NCBI GenBank assembly: GCA_964351195.1
Contig: CAYGNI010000034.1
Span: forward strand, 1 to 17,016
Reading direction: 5' to 3'
Source: TMED27 sp964351195
GTDB taxonomy: Bacteria; Pseudomonadota; Alphaproteobacteria; Micavibrionales; Micavibrionaceae
DNA: 17,016 nt
Shown: in pieces, positions 6,710 to 14,241 of the stretch
Position numbering within the stretch: the stretch's first letter is position 1
How the letters are laid out: each line of letters opens with the position of its first letter
The notes under the pieces: model-generated
Seen by the model: the letters and a program-made list of their open reading frames with translations, nothing else
Database searches by the model: none
What the model was told of the DNA's origin: nothing
Made by a program: the position numbers and the translations under genes

Positions 6710-7627
6710 CTATCCAAAAGCTAATTGAAGCAAAAATTTTCCGAAATCGTATAAGGCTGATACAAATAGTCCTGTTAAAACCAGTCCAATAATAGCTCTT
6801 AGTGCAGAGGCAGCACCTCTCGTATAATTTGATTTGTAGTATTCTATTGGAGGTAAAAGCCAACGAACCAACTGAAAAATCATGCGCGCGATTATCAGGA
6901 TCACAAAAAATAAATATATTCCCAACAGAATATTAAAGAGTGTTGATTTTTGGGATAGTAAAGGAAATATGCTTTCGTCATAGCGGAATAAAAGCCCTAA
7001 GAATATAGGCAAGTAAACGAGATATAAAAATAAATCGTATACTCCAGACCCGTGAATTACAGGTCTTAGCGTTTTTCTCTTCTTAAAAAATTCATTTAAT
7101 TGATCTGCTGTAGCCCTTACCCAATTTTCATCCCTACCAACTATATTTATAACGCTTCTGTTCTCAGTTGGATTGGAGGGCAAATGAACCAGATCAATTT
7201 TCAAACTCGGTGTGTCAAAACTTAGAAATGCATTTATATGATTTAAGGGTGACCGATTTATAGCCCTCAAAGCAAAAGTGTCGCAGGAAATAAAAAAAGA
7301 CATTAATCTTTCTGGGAAATCAACTTCTTTGGGGATGCCTAATCCTTGAATATTATCTCCACTATGCATTCTCAGAGTATATTCAATCTGCATAAGGTAC
7401 TTGATATGTTCAGATCGCTCTTTGGCGTCTTCGGCTCCCTCTTCTATTGCTCGTAGCTCTATATCAACAGCCTTTTCATTAGCTTTAAATATTATTTTTG
7501 AGAGCTCACAAATATCTTCTGGCGATAAGGCAATATTTGTAGGAAATATGTCTCTCCGGAACTCTGGTATGCAATTAGTGCCAGATTGGTCAATAGAAGA
7601 AGTCTCTTTTTTCTTTGTTTCACTCAT
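6710..7627 (-). CDS. Uncharacterised three-helix membrane protein
   Basis: This 305-residue protein was not assigned to a family. The first 190 residues are soluble and mostly helical, with an acidic helix at about 40-85 (ELSKIIFKANEKAVDIELRA) and a mixed middle region. The last third holds three hydrophobic segments, at about 195-214, 230-253 and 274-300. There is no signal peptide, so the N-terminal domain is probably cytoplasmic. A soluble domain followed by a short membrane bundle is seen in some defence effectors, but no sensor or nuclease motif is visible, so that is only a possibility. The gene follows the HNH gene by 65 nt on the same strand and may be the last of that string. The start ATG lacks an obvious Shine-Dalgarno. 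The coding sequence is AT-rich. Confidence 0.65.
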   Translation of the reverse strand: MSETKKKETSSIDQSGTNCIPEFRRDIFPTNIALSPEDICELSKIIFKANEKAVDIELRAIEEGAEDAKERSEHIKYLMQIEYTLRMHSGDNIQGLGIPKEVDFPERLMSFFISCDTFALRAINRSPLNHINAFLSFDTPSLKIDLVHLPSNPTENRSVINIVGRDENWVRATADQLNEFFKKRKTLRPVIHGSGVYDLFLYLVYLPIFLGLLFRYDESIFPLLSQKSTLFNILLGIYLFFVILIIARMIFQLVRWLLPPIEYYKSNYTRGAASALRAIIGLVLTGLFVSALYDFGKFLLQLAFG

Positions 7628-7692
7628 ATTAAATCAGTTAGCATAAATAAGAATTTTTAGCATCTTTTGTTTTTGTTTGAGAATCTCAAAAG

Positions 7693-8514
7693 TTAAATTT
7701 TGCATTTGGCTTTCTCCAGCTTAAAGATTTTATCTTTCAGCATATGGTCAATTTTTTTGCCCTCAACACTATGATGAATTCTTCGATGACAGTTAGGCGT
7801 CAACGCTGCAACCATATCTGGGCTATCGCACCCATGATCGGAAAGCTTATAAATATGGTGGGGTTCTAAATAAGGCGATCCGTTTCGTTTTAAAAATGGC
7901 GCCGGCTCTCCGCAGCACTCACAGACACCTTGCGCACGTTCGAGAACATAATCTTTTACTTCTTGGCTGCGCTTATAATAACTTCTTTTACCTTCTTTAG
8001 AGGTCATTTTTTGAGAGGGCGCTGCGGCTTCATAGGCGCGCTTACGAAGTTCTTCCAGACTGCTTTTAGGTGCGGGCGCATCGTCTTCAATTACATCCTC
8101 ATCGTCTACATTTAAAAAGTGAAACACGATACCTTGGCGAAGATCTCCATTTTTATCTGGTATTTGATTGAACTCATATGAGGTACAAACATGCTCACCC
8201 AGATATTGATAATCCATACCCTTCTTTGTTTTTTTAAAAAGTAATATGGCTTTGCCATTTTGCTGATGTTCTGCGAGAGCTTTATTGCCTTTAGTGAGAG
8301 TCATATCACCAACTTGGCCTTCGCCGGTGTAGTGATAAATACCGTTTTCATCTAAAGCATCTGTATAGCCGTATTGCTCTCCAAGAGAACCGGTAAATAC
8401 AAATATGAGAGGGTGATGCGCGCAAGGGGCAATGCCAGAGCGCCGGCTTCCACCATAACGGTCATGAATATCTTTTGCTCTGTTGTAGAATTGACCTTTT
8501 TGGAAATCTAGCAC
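7693..8514 (-). CDS. HNH endonuclease with SRA-like N-terminal domain (McrA-type, probable type IV restriction enzyme)
   Basis: This 273-residue protein has two domains. Residues 3-135 match the SRA-like domain of ScoMcrA-type nucleases: FQKGQFYNRAKDIHDRYGG, an FVFTGSLGEQYGY strand and HYTGEGQVGDM. Residues 185-250 form an HNH nuclease with CxxC (198/201), EPHH (217-220) and NCHRRIHH (241-248), the zinc and metal sites of the McrA class. The layout predicts cleavage of DNA with modified bases or phosphorothioate links, as in type IV restriction; the exact mark is not predictable. The start is GTG 8514, overlapping the KTSC gene's TAG stop by 7 nt, so the two are translationally coupled. It is the nuclease component of this island and could restrict modified incoming DNA. 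Confidence 0.88.
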   Translation of the reverse strand: MLDFQKGQFYNRAKDIHDRYGGSRRSGIAPCAHHPLIFVFTGSLGEQYGYTDALDENGIYHYTGEGQVGDMTLTKGNKALAEHQQNGKAILLFKKTKKGMDYQYLGEHVCTSYEFNQIPDKNGDLRQGIVFHFLNVDDEDVIEDDAPAPKSSLEELRKRAYEAAAPSQKMTSKEGKRSYYKRSQEVKDYVLERAQGVCECCGEPAPFLKRNGSPYLEPHHIYKLSDHGCDSPDMVAALTPNCHRRIHHSVEGKKIDHMLKDKIFKLEKAKCKI

Positions 8515-8708
8515 GGATATTTATCTTTTATGTAGTCGTTATAGTATGAACCTTTTGAGTAAGCGTTCAGTATACCTTCGAAAACACTGTGAGGGACATT
8601 GCAATAATCATATGTATCGCCTTGCTCAAAAGTGATCTTCAATAATCTTCTGCCCGGATCATAACCTATGGCTCGAATTGCACTAGAATTTACCGGTATC
8701 ATTTGCAT
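8508..8708 (-). CDS. KTSC-domain small protein
   Basis: This 66-residue protein is almost entirely a KTSC domain: VNSSAIRAIGYDPGRRLLKI, then FEQGDTYDYCNVPHSVFEG, then AYSKGSYYNDYIKDKYPC, which match the family's Ser, Tyr and glycine-aromatic positions. The start ATG at 8708 has GGAGAG about 7 nt upstream; the longer open frame reaching 8945 lies over the lipoprotein gene and is not credible. The KTSC domain is small and often found beside or fused to DNA- or RNA-acting proteins; its biochemical role is not established to my knowledge. Here it overlaps the HNH gene, which suggests that the two products act together. Confidence 0.85.
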   Translation of the reverse strand: MQMIPVNSSAIRAIGYDPGRRLLKITFEQGDTYDYCNVPHSVFEGILNAYSKGSYYNDYIKDKYPC

Positions 8709-8733
8709 TGTTACTCTCCTTGCTAAAAAACCA

Positions 8734-9324
8734 TCATGGGCAAGCACAAGATGGTGAAGGAGCACCATCGTTGCATTGGACCATTCCGGATACGCACATA
8801 GGTCCACCAATGCCGCACTGAACACCGCCATGATAAGAGCAGCAACCCTGTAATGATACTGGCGAGCCACAAACATTTTGAGACGAATAGGCATTACTGT
8901 AACCACCGCCGCAGCCTGTATTGACGCAGCTTGCCGCCGCAACACCTAAAACGCTGATGGCAACTATTGTTCCAGCAACTTGGGCAGATTCCTGTTCTTC
9001 AACAATTTTTTGATTAACAAAATCACGAAAACCCTCAAAAGCTTGCTTATCTGTAAACGATTTTTTTGATACTTTCTCGCCGTAGTAGTTGAGTTGAGTA
9101 ACAATTTCAGTCGAAGATCTATTATAATAGTCATTAGGGTTATTGGTATTGCTCGCTATAACTTTTGGTTCCATACAATCATGGAAAGTGGCATAGCTTT
9201 TCGTCCAAAATCCGCAATCAGACATGCTTTTGCCTAAGGATGCGTAGCGCCCCTGGCATGCTGTTAACGTTAAGGCGCAAACTAAAAAAAGCGTGGCTGT
9301 GATGAATATCGGTTTTTTGATCAT
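8734..9324 (-). CDS. Cysteine-rich lipoprotein, function unknown
   Basis: This 196-residue protein starts with a lipoprotein signal: MIKK, a hydrophobic core and the lipobox LTAC at 20-23, so Cys23 should be lipidated after export. A polar middle part follows, then a hydrophobic stretch at about 116-131 that could be a second membrane segment or a buried helix. The last 65 residues hold ten cysteines, including GCGGG, QGCCSYHGGVQC and SCACP, which suggests a disulfide-rich or metal-binding tail in the periplasm. The HGG-Cys pattern recalls that of the small protein encoded at 9647-9847. AGAGG lies 6 nt before the ATG. The gene is the third in a five- or six-gene string that includes the KTSC and HNH genes. 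No family was recognised. Confidence 0.75.
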   Translation of the reverse strand: MIKKPIFITATLFLVCALTLTACQGRYASLGKSMSDCGFWTKSYATFHDCMEPKVIASNTNNPNDYYNRSSTEIVTQLNYYGEKVSKKSFTDKQAFEGFRDFVNQKIVEEQESAQVAGTIVAISVLGVAAASCVNTGCGGGYSNAYSSQNVCGSPVSLQGCCSYHGGVQCGIGGPMCVSGMVQCNDGAPSPSCACP

Positions 9325-9341
9325 ACGCAGCCTCTAAAATC

Positions 9342-9632
9342 TTAATCGTCGATTTCGATATCTATGTAGTCACCACGCGAGTTATAACCCGAGGCTTCAC
9401 CGTCATCTATATCGGTGCCATAGACATTCATGTCACCGCCGTTAGGCCAATGAACATGGCTGACTTCACCATCGTCTACCTCGACCGGAACAGTGTAAGT
9501 ACCACTCGGTGTTGTAACGGTTGCGTCATAAGTGCCATCATCAAGGCCGCCTTCTTCACCCCAATAATCTTGAGCTTGTGCCGAAAAAGTTGTGATTAGA
9601 AAAAGGCAAAATACTAGAAAAAACTTATTCAT
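9342..9632 (-). CDS. Small acidic exported protein, function unknown
   Basis: This 96-residue protein has a clear Sec signal peptide (about 1-20, cleavage after SAQA). The mature part is acidic and rich in Gly, Asp and Thr, with GTYDATV, a VEVDDGEVSHVHWPNGGD stretch and a final DYIDIEIDD. It has no cysteine and looks like a small beta-rich periplasmic or secreted domain. From memory, similar short proteins with HVHWPNGG are scattered through Proteobacteria without a known role. It lies 14 nt after the upstream small gene and 17 nt before the lipoprotein gene, so all three are probably one transcript. Confidence 0.75.
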   Translation of the reverse strand: MNKFFLVFCLFLITTFSAQAQDYWGEEGGLDDGTYDATVTTPSGTYTVPVEVDDGEVSHVHWPNGGDMNVYGTDIDDGEASGYNSRGDYIDIEIDD

Positions 9633-9646
9633 GATATTGAACCTTA

Positions 9647-9847
9647 TTAGTGACAGTGGACTCTGCCAACGCTGTTATCCATATGACAGCACATGCCAGC
9701 GGGGGAGCTTTTTCTGCAGCCGCCGCCATGTTCAACAATATCATTTGCTGTCACATGTTGGTGGTCCGGTTCAGTGCTTGCGACAACGTAGGGCATTGTA
9801 AAAATTGCGAGCGCAACACATGCGCCAATAGCGAGCAAAATCTTCAT
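9647..9847 (-). CDS. Small exported YHYH-like Cys/His protein
   Basis: This 66-residue protein has a signal peptide (about 1-23). The mature tail is rich in His and Cys: HQHV, then HGGGCRKSSPAGMCCHMDNS, ending GRVHCH. This resembles the short YHYH-type domains, which end in a Cys-His cluster and could bind metal. AAGGA lies 7 nt before the ATG. It is the first gene of the minus-strand string that continues through the acidic protein, lipoprotein, KTSC and HNH genes, and the promoter candidate at 9880-9908 precedes it. The function is unknown. Confidence 0.7.
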   Translation of the reverse strand: MKILLAIGACVALAIFTMPYVVASTEPDHQHVTANDIVEHGGGCRKSSPAGMCCHMDNSVGRVHCH

Positions 9848-9879
9848 GACAAGATCCTTTTTATGTTAAGAATGAAGAG

Positions 9880-9908
9880 ATCTTAAACCCATAAAATAAA
9901 AATTACAA
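9880..9908 (-). promoter_or_regulatory. Candidate promoter for the small-exported-protein to HNH gene string
   Basis: On the minus strand, TTGTAA (9908-9903) and TAAGAT (9885-9880) are separated by 17 nt, 32 nt before the ATG at 9847. The surroundings are very AT-rich. A short dyad GTCAT-TTT-ATGAC lies further upstream (about 9933-9945) and might bind a regulator. Confidence 0.5.
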
Positions 9909-10000
9909 CTATTGATTGGTATTTGTGTGTGATGTCATTTTATGACGAATATCTGTGCTCTTAACTCCACAAACAATGATTGCAATTACTGATTTAGAAA

Positions 10001-10019
10001 AGTGATAATATGCGGTATG
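10001..10019. repeat. Third copy of the AGTGAT...GCGGTATG motif
   Basis: AGTGATAATATGCGGTATG shares AGTGAT and TATGCGGTATG with the copy at 6650-6666, differing by two extra bases in the spacer. It sits immediately before the DUF423 stop codon, where the AT-rich block meets the GC-richer operon. Confidence 0.45.
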
Positions 10020-10023
10020 TGAA

Positions 10024-10380
10024 TTATGAATTCAGCTTTAAAGCTGCATAAATCAAAGTCACCCAGCCGCACATTATTATAATACCACCAACAGGAGTAA
10101 TGTAGGTCAACTGTTCAATGCCCATCGCAAGCGAGGCATAAATGCTGAAAGAGAACAGCGCCGTACCAAGCGTAAATATATAACCTGAGATACGGAGTTT
10201 TTTGTCGTCTGATGCAAGAGCTAGCGCCACAATCAGAACCGCATAGATCATATTATAACGGATCGCTGTATCAAGGCTTTCGGCCTGTTCCGGTGTCAGG
10301 TCAAAAGCATGATCGCCTAGCGCGCCCATAATGACTGAAACAAGGCCAAGCACAGCGCCGCAGAGTAAAAGCCTGTTCAT
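10024..10380 (-). CDS. DUF423 family membrane protein
   Basis: This 118-residue protein has the DUF423 (YgdD-like) layout of four membrane helices. The conserved N-terminal GALGDHAF is at about 20-27, followed by a helix carrying DTAIRYNMIYAVLIV and a C-terminal GGIIIMCGWVTLIYAAL. The start is ATG 10380, overlapping the kinase stop as ATGA, with AAGGTGG a few bases upstream; a start at 10395 would be inside the kinase. It is the last gene of the nine-gene operon. No specific role is known for the family, and its presence may be incidental read-through of a housekeeping membrane protein. Confidence 0.85.
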   Translation of the reverse strand: MNRLLLCGAVLGLVSVIMGALGDHAFDLTPEQAESLDTAIRYNMIYAVLIVALALASDDKKLRISGYIFTLGTALFSFSIYASLAMGIEQLTYITPVGGIIIMCGWVTLIYAALKLNS

Positions 10381-11723
10381 GATACCACCTTCCATTCCAT
10401 GTGAACCTTCAGGCCTTTTGGATCATTATCCAGAAGGCTTATTGTGATGTTATGCGCACTTGCAATCCACTGTGCGATGGATAGACCAAGGCCGCTGCCG
10501 CTCTGGCCGGATTTATCGGCGCGGACGAAACGCTCGAAGACACGGGCTTTATCGCCATCACTGAGGCCGGGGCCTGTATCGGCGATTTCAAGCACGCCGT
10601 CTTGCGATAGAGAAATTGAAACCACGCCGCCTTCGAGTGTGTATTTAATGGCATTATCTAGTAAATTTCCCAACAATATACTGACAGAATCCGCATGCGC
10701 TCTAATTAAACAGTTCTCGGCAATCTTGACGACTACATTGATATTTTTCTGCGCTGCACGGCTCGACACATCCGCCAGACATTTTTGCAAAAGATTAGAG
10801 AGATCGGTTTTCTCCTGCGGCAACTCTTCATGCTGTAACCGCGCGAGCGAGAGCAATTGCTCGACCAGATGCGTGGCGCGGTTGATTGAGGATTGTAGAT
10901 TGTCCAGACCATCCGCACATTCAGGCATATCTTTCGCCTTTTTGATCAGCACTTGCGTCTGTGTTTTCATGGCGGCCAGCGGCGTCCGCAGCTCATGCGC
11001 CGCATGATCGGTAAATTCTCGCTCCCGCTTAAAGCTCTCTTCCAGCCGTTTAAAAAGTCGGTTGAGCGCGGCTATGAGCGGCGCAATTTCCTGTGGCATG
11101 GACTCTTTTTGAATGGGAGATAGATCGTCACTGCCACGCTTATCGACATCAGCGGAAATTTTTACCACCGGCTTGAGAACTTTGCGCACGCCGACCCAGA
11201 TAATCAGCAAGATAATGGGAAGAAACATAAGCGCCGGAACAATCAGCGAGATCATCAACTGAATAATCAGCTCATAGCGAATGTCATAGCGTTCGGAAAC
11301 CTCGATCTTGATTTTATTGACCGGATCCAGAAAAACGAAAAAGCGCCATTCATGGGCGTTTACTATCTGGTTTGAAAACCCGGGGCGGGCTTCAAATTCA
11401 TCAAAGTCTTTTGTATTGGGGGACTGGGTAATCAACTCATCGCCAACCCAGACTCGAAAGCCAAGATTGCGCTCATATTTGTGCTGCAGATCCGGGTTTT
11501 CAATCCCGAGATGAAATCCTTCGTCTTCAAGGATTTCATGTTCTGTGAGCTGCAAAAGCACTTTCGCTGAATGCACAAGCTGCGCGTCATAGACTTCTTC
11601 AATTTCATGGCGTGCAAAATAATAGCTGGAGACAAGCGCCAGAAGCGTTGCGATGATAATCGGAACACTGATCCAAATAAGCAAACGGCTGCGAATTGAA
11701 TAATGGCTGGCGTGGTTTTTCAT
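10377..11723 (-). CDS. Sensor histidine kinase
   Basis: This 448-residue kinase has a membrane helix at about 13-36, a periplasmic sensor of about 110 residues (37-150), a second helix at about 153-179 and a HAMP linker. The dimerisation domain has HELRTP, with the phospho-accepting His at 243. The ATP-binding domain shows the N-box NLLDNAIKYT (353-362), DTGPG (382-386), FERF (396-399) and GSGLGL (409-414), all intact. The sensor region is the two-helix type seen in QseC-like kinases, and its ligand is unknown. Its start overlaps the regulator stop (ATGA), so the pair is coupled. It probably senses an envelope signal and phosphorylates the adjacent regulator. Confidence 0.93.
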   Translation of the reverse strand: MKNHASHYSIRSRLLIWISVPIIIATLLALVSSYYFARHEIEEVYDAQLVHSAKVLLQLTEHEILEDEGFHLGIENPDLQHKYERNLGFRVWVGDELITQSPNTKDFDEFEARPGFSNQIVNAHEWRFFVFLDPVNKIKIEVSERYDIRYELIIQLMISLIVPALMFLPIILLIIWVGVRKVLKPVVKISADVDKRGSDDLSPIQKESMPQEIAPLIAALNRLFKRLEESFKREREFTDHAAHELRTPLAAMKTQTQVLIKKAKDMPECADGLDNLQSSINRATHLVEQLLSLARLQHEELPQEKTDLSNLLQKCLADVSSRAAQKNINVVVKIAENCLIRAHADSVSILLGNLLDNAIKYTLEGGVVSISLSQDGVLEIADTGPGLSDGDKARVFERFVRADKSGQSGSGLGLSIAQWIASAHNITISLLDNDPKGLKVHMEWKVVS

Positions 11724-12376
11724 GGTTCGATCATATACCCCACGCCGCGCTGTGTCTTGATCAAATCACGGCCCAGCTTACGCCGCAGGGAAGCGATATG
11801 CACTTCAATCGTATTGCTTTCAATCTCTTCTGATGACCAGTCATAAACACTTTCAGTTATTTTTTCTTTTGAAACGCTACGGCCAATATTACGGATCAGA
11901 CAATCAAATATTGCGCGTTCGCGGCCTGAGAGACTCACAGGCTTGCCGTCTGCTTCGAGATGCCCACTTGCGGGTTCATACGAGATATTTTTATGCGTGA
12001 TAACCGGAGCAGCCTGCCCCGCGCTGCGGCGTATAAGGGCCGCACAACGCGCCAGCAATTCATCCAGATCGAACGGCTTGACCAGATAATCATCCGCCCC
12101 CGCGTTCAAGCCCTCCACACGGTGACGCACAGCATCTCGCGCGGTTAAAAGCAGAACAGGGATTTGATCCTTGTTTTTGCGCAAGCCCTCCAGCAACACC
12201 AATCCGGACGCGCCCGGCAGATTGATGTCCAGAACAATCAGGGCGTAAGATGTTGTTGCCATTGCATCCTGCGCTTCTTCGGACGTGCGCACCCAGTCCA
12301 CAGCGTAAGTTTCTTTCAACCCCTCCGCCGTGGCTTTCCCTAAATTCCTGTCATCTTCTACAAGGAGTAAGCGCAT
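11720..12376 (-). CDS. OmpR-family response regulator
   Basis: This 218-residue protein has a receiver domain with the acidic pocket EDD (7-9), phospho-accepting Asp50 (VLDINLPG), Thr78 and Lys100 (LVKPFD). An OmpR/PhoB winged-helix DNA-binding domain follows at about 125-216, including SGRERAIFDCLI, SSEEIESNTIEVHIASLRRKLG and TQRGVGYMI. All phosphorelay residues are present. It lies 14 nt after the TPR gene and overlaps the kinase gene. The upstream Shine-Dalgarno is weak, so coupling to the upstream gene may matter. It may control its own operon; no operator was identified because the operon promoter is outside the window. Confidence 0.94.
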   Translation of the reverse strand: MRLLLVEDDRNLGKATAEGLKETYAVDWVRTSEEAQDAMATTSYALIVLDINLPGASGLVLLEGLRKNKDQIPVLLLTARDAVRHRVEGLNAGADDYLVKPFDLDELLARCAALIRRSAGQAAPVITHKNISYEPASGHLEADGKPVSLSGRERAIFDCLIRNIGRSVSKEKITESVYDWSSEEIESNTIEVHIASLRRKLGRDLIKTQRGVGYMIEP

Positions 12377-12390
12377 AATGGCATTTTGTA

Positions 12391-13095
12391 CTATCTGCCA
12401 ATTTCCGCAAGCTTTGCTTTGATTTCCTGCCTGCGTCCGGCATCTGCCAATTCCCGGCCTGGGCGATCCGGCGCCATCAGTGCCTTTTCCAGATAGGGCT
12501 TGGCTTCCGCTTCCCGGTCATCTTCAATCAGAAAATCACCGTAGAAGAAATTAGGGTCTATGCCATTCGGATTCATTTGCAGGGCCATTTTCAAATTCTT
12601 CTCGGCTTCGTCATTATCGCCAAAGCCTACAGGCCATCCGGGAACCTGATAATAAAGTGAGCCAAGCGATGTATAGGCGGAACCATCGAGTGCGCGTGGG
12701 TTCTGCTTGAGCGCTGCCTCAAATAGTGCTTTTGCTTCTTTGACCGTTCCCAAGGCGCTAATCCCGCCATCAATACCGGCCTTGGTTGACAAAATGATCC
12801 CTTGCCAGATTTTCGGCTCAGCGCGATCTGTATAGGTCTCCGTCACTTTTTGCGCATGCGCGCCCAGCTTTTCAAGAGCCGCGATCTGCGTATCTTCGTC
12901 GGGCATTTGATATTTGATCCGCGCCCATTCGGTTTGCAGATAGCGAATTTGTTCCATGACCGGATCTTGCTGGACTTCTTGCGGCTGCGCGACTGCTGTT
13001 TGTGGCTGCTGCGTAGGCGCACTTCCGTAATTTTGTGCCATGGATGGCGTTGAAAGCGCGAGTAGCGCCGTTGATAAAATCAGTGTTTTTTTCAT
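12391..13095 (-). CDS. Exported tetratricopeptide-repeat protein
   Basis: This 234-residue protein has a signal peptide (1-20, cleavage after SMA). A Gln/Pro-rich linker follows (about 21-45), then a helical domain. TPR-like helix pairs are visible at about 118-140 (EAKALFEAALKQNPRALDGSAY), 160-180 (EAEKNLKMALQMNPNG) and 190-210 (DREAEAKPYLEKAL). The middle phrase GSLYYQVPGWPVGFGDNDEAE is characteristic of periplasmic TPR proteins that I recall as unnamed. It probably acts as a periplasmic scaffold. GGAGA lies 8 nt before the ATG, and gaps of 16 and 14 nt separate it from DoxX and the response regulator, so it belongs to the operon. The gene may form part of the sensing or envelope arm. Confidence 0.8.
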   Translation of the reverse strand: MKKTLILSTALLALSTPSMAQNYGSAPTQQPQTAVAQPQEVQQDPVMEQIRYLQTEWARIKYQMPDEDTQIAALEKLGAHAQKVTETYTDRAEPKIWQGIILSTKAGIDGGISALGTVKEAKALFEAALKQNPRALDGSAYTSLGSLYYQVPGWPVGFGDNDEAEKNLKMALQMNPNGIDPNFFYGDFLIEDDREAEAKPYLEKALMAPDRPGRELADAGRRQEIKAKLAEIGR

Positions 13096-13111
13096 GAGAG
13101 TGTCTCCTTTT

Positions 13112-13486
13112 TTAGGGTTTTAACAGCGGGATAAATTTATGCTTGTGATCGAACAAAACAGCGACATACAGCGCGCCAATCACGCCGCCGATCACAAGGC
13201 CGGACGGATTGAGCAACAGATCATAGGGCAGGATGTTTGCGACTATCGGCGCCAGAACCAGTAAGGCAAGCGGCACAAAGCGCCGAACCAGCAGCAGTAA
13301 TCCGGCAACGATTTGCGCACCATAGACGAGCGGTAGAACATAGCCTGTATTTTCCAGCGCCCGCATAAAATCTGCTCCTTCCTGTGAAGGCTCAGGGATA
13401 GGAAAGAAATGCAGGAAATTGTTCAGGCCAAACACAAGCCAGAACAGACCGAATAAAGCGGTGATAATTTTGAGTGCTGTTTTCAT
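13112..13486 (-). CDS. DoxX-like membrane protein
   Basis: This 124-residue protein has four hydrophobic segments (about 5-25, 48-67, 69-88 and 96-113), as in the DoxX/SURF4-like superfamily. It has the family-like N-terminal FWLVFGLNNFLHFFPIPEP and the helix ALENTGYVLPLVYGAQIVAG. Other DoxX-like proteins associate with membrane quinone or redox steps; the role here is unknown. Its start overlaps the SDR stop (ATGA at 13483-13486), so translation is coupled. It may support a redox step next to the oxidase and SDR, but this is inference. Confidence 0.8.
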   Translation of the reverse strand: MKTALKIITALFGLFWLVFGLNNFLHFFPIPEPSQEGADFMRALENTGYVLPLVYGAQIVAGLLLLVRRFVPLALLVLAPIVANILPYDLLLNPSGLVIGGVIGALYVAVLFDHKHKFIPLLKP

Positions 13487-14241
13487 GCCGCCGCCTTTTG
13501 AGCTTGCTGCGCTTTTCTTGCTTTATCGACATCCAGAATTTCCTCGCCGATTTTACGATTTTTTTGCAAACCCTGATCGATGATGCGCGGGCAATTGGCA
13601 TTGAGAAACGCGAAGAACCGCTCTGGCCATCCAAAGCGCACTTCGCGTTCTTTCTTTATAACCGCCTGAAATATCCTTTGAGCAACATCTACGGGGTCAT
13701 CGTGGTGAACGCCGGTGCGCTCGTTTATTTCTGCACGCGTGCCCGTATTCATTGCGGTGCGCACAGCGCGGGGAACAATATGAGTGACGGTAATATTCGT
13801 CCCGCCAAGCTCGCGGCGCAGGCAATCGGAAAACCCCTTAAGCCCCGCTTTGGCTGTAACATAGCCGGTCAGGTGCGGCAAAGGAATGAGCCCCGTCATT
13901 GATCCCATATTGACGATCTGGCCGGAACCACGCGCTTTCATACCTGGCAGAACAGCCTGAGAGAGCCTGACCGGAACCATCATATTGAGGGCGATAATCG
14001 CTTCTAGATCCTGCTCTTCGCAGTAATCAAAGACATTATATCCGGCCATATTAATCAGGATATCCGGCGTATTGGCTTTCAAGTACGCGCAAGTCTGATC
14101 CAGATTTCCAACCAGATCACCATCTTTTTCGATGTCATAGACAATCACATTCGCGCCAGCATCTTTGAGATGCTGGACAAGCGGCGTACCAATGCCGCCC
14201 GTTCCGCCGGTGATGTAAACAGTCTTTCCTTTAAGCAGCAT
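13483..14241 (-). CDS. Short-chain dehydrogenase/reductase
   Basis: This 252-residue classical SDR carries the NAD(P)-binding TGGTGGIG at 11-18. NMAG at 64-67 stands in for NNAG. The catalytic residues are Ser114 (NMGSMTG), Tyr127 and Lys131 (GYVTAK). Asp36 after the second strand (VIVYDIEKD) favours NAD(H) over NADP(H). The C-terminal tail is Ala/Lys-rich. The gene starts 11 nt inside the end of the diiron protein gene, with GGAG 9 nt upstream of the ATG. The substrate is unknown. In this operon it would reduce or oxidise a carbonyl or alcohol made by the neighbouring enzymes. Confidence 0.93.
   Translation of the reverse strand: MLLKGKTVYITGGTGGIGTPLVQHLKDAGANVIVYDIEKDGDLVGNLDQTCAYLKANTPDILINMAGYNVFDYCEEQDLEAIIALNMMVPVRLSQAVLPGMKARGSGQIVNMGSMTGLIPLPHLTGYVTAKAGLKGFSDCLRRELGGTNITVTHIVPRAVRTAMNTGTRAEINERTGVHHDDPVDVAQRIFQAVIKKEREVRFGWPERFFAFLNANCPRIIDQGLQKNRKIGEEILDVDKARKAQQAQKAAA

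Noticed and set aside
7693..8514. Homing endonuclease of an intron, or an IscB-like nuclease, suggested by HNH near a structured RNA
   Set aside because: The N-terminal domain is SRA-like, no RuvC segments are present, and the candidate RNA lies 3.5 kb away on the other strand.
8709..8945. N-terminal extension of the KTSC open frame
   Set aside because: It lies antiparallel in frame choice over the lipoprotein coding sequence, and a good ribosome binding site marks the start at 8708.
10444..11007. A 187-residue plus-strand open frame opposite the kinase gene
   Set aside because: It mirrors a well-conserved histidine kinase with all its motifs, has a low-complexity Ser/Arg/Cys-rich translation and no ribosome binding site.
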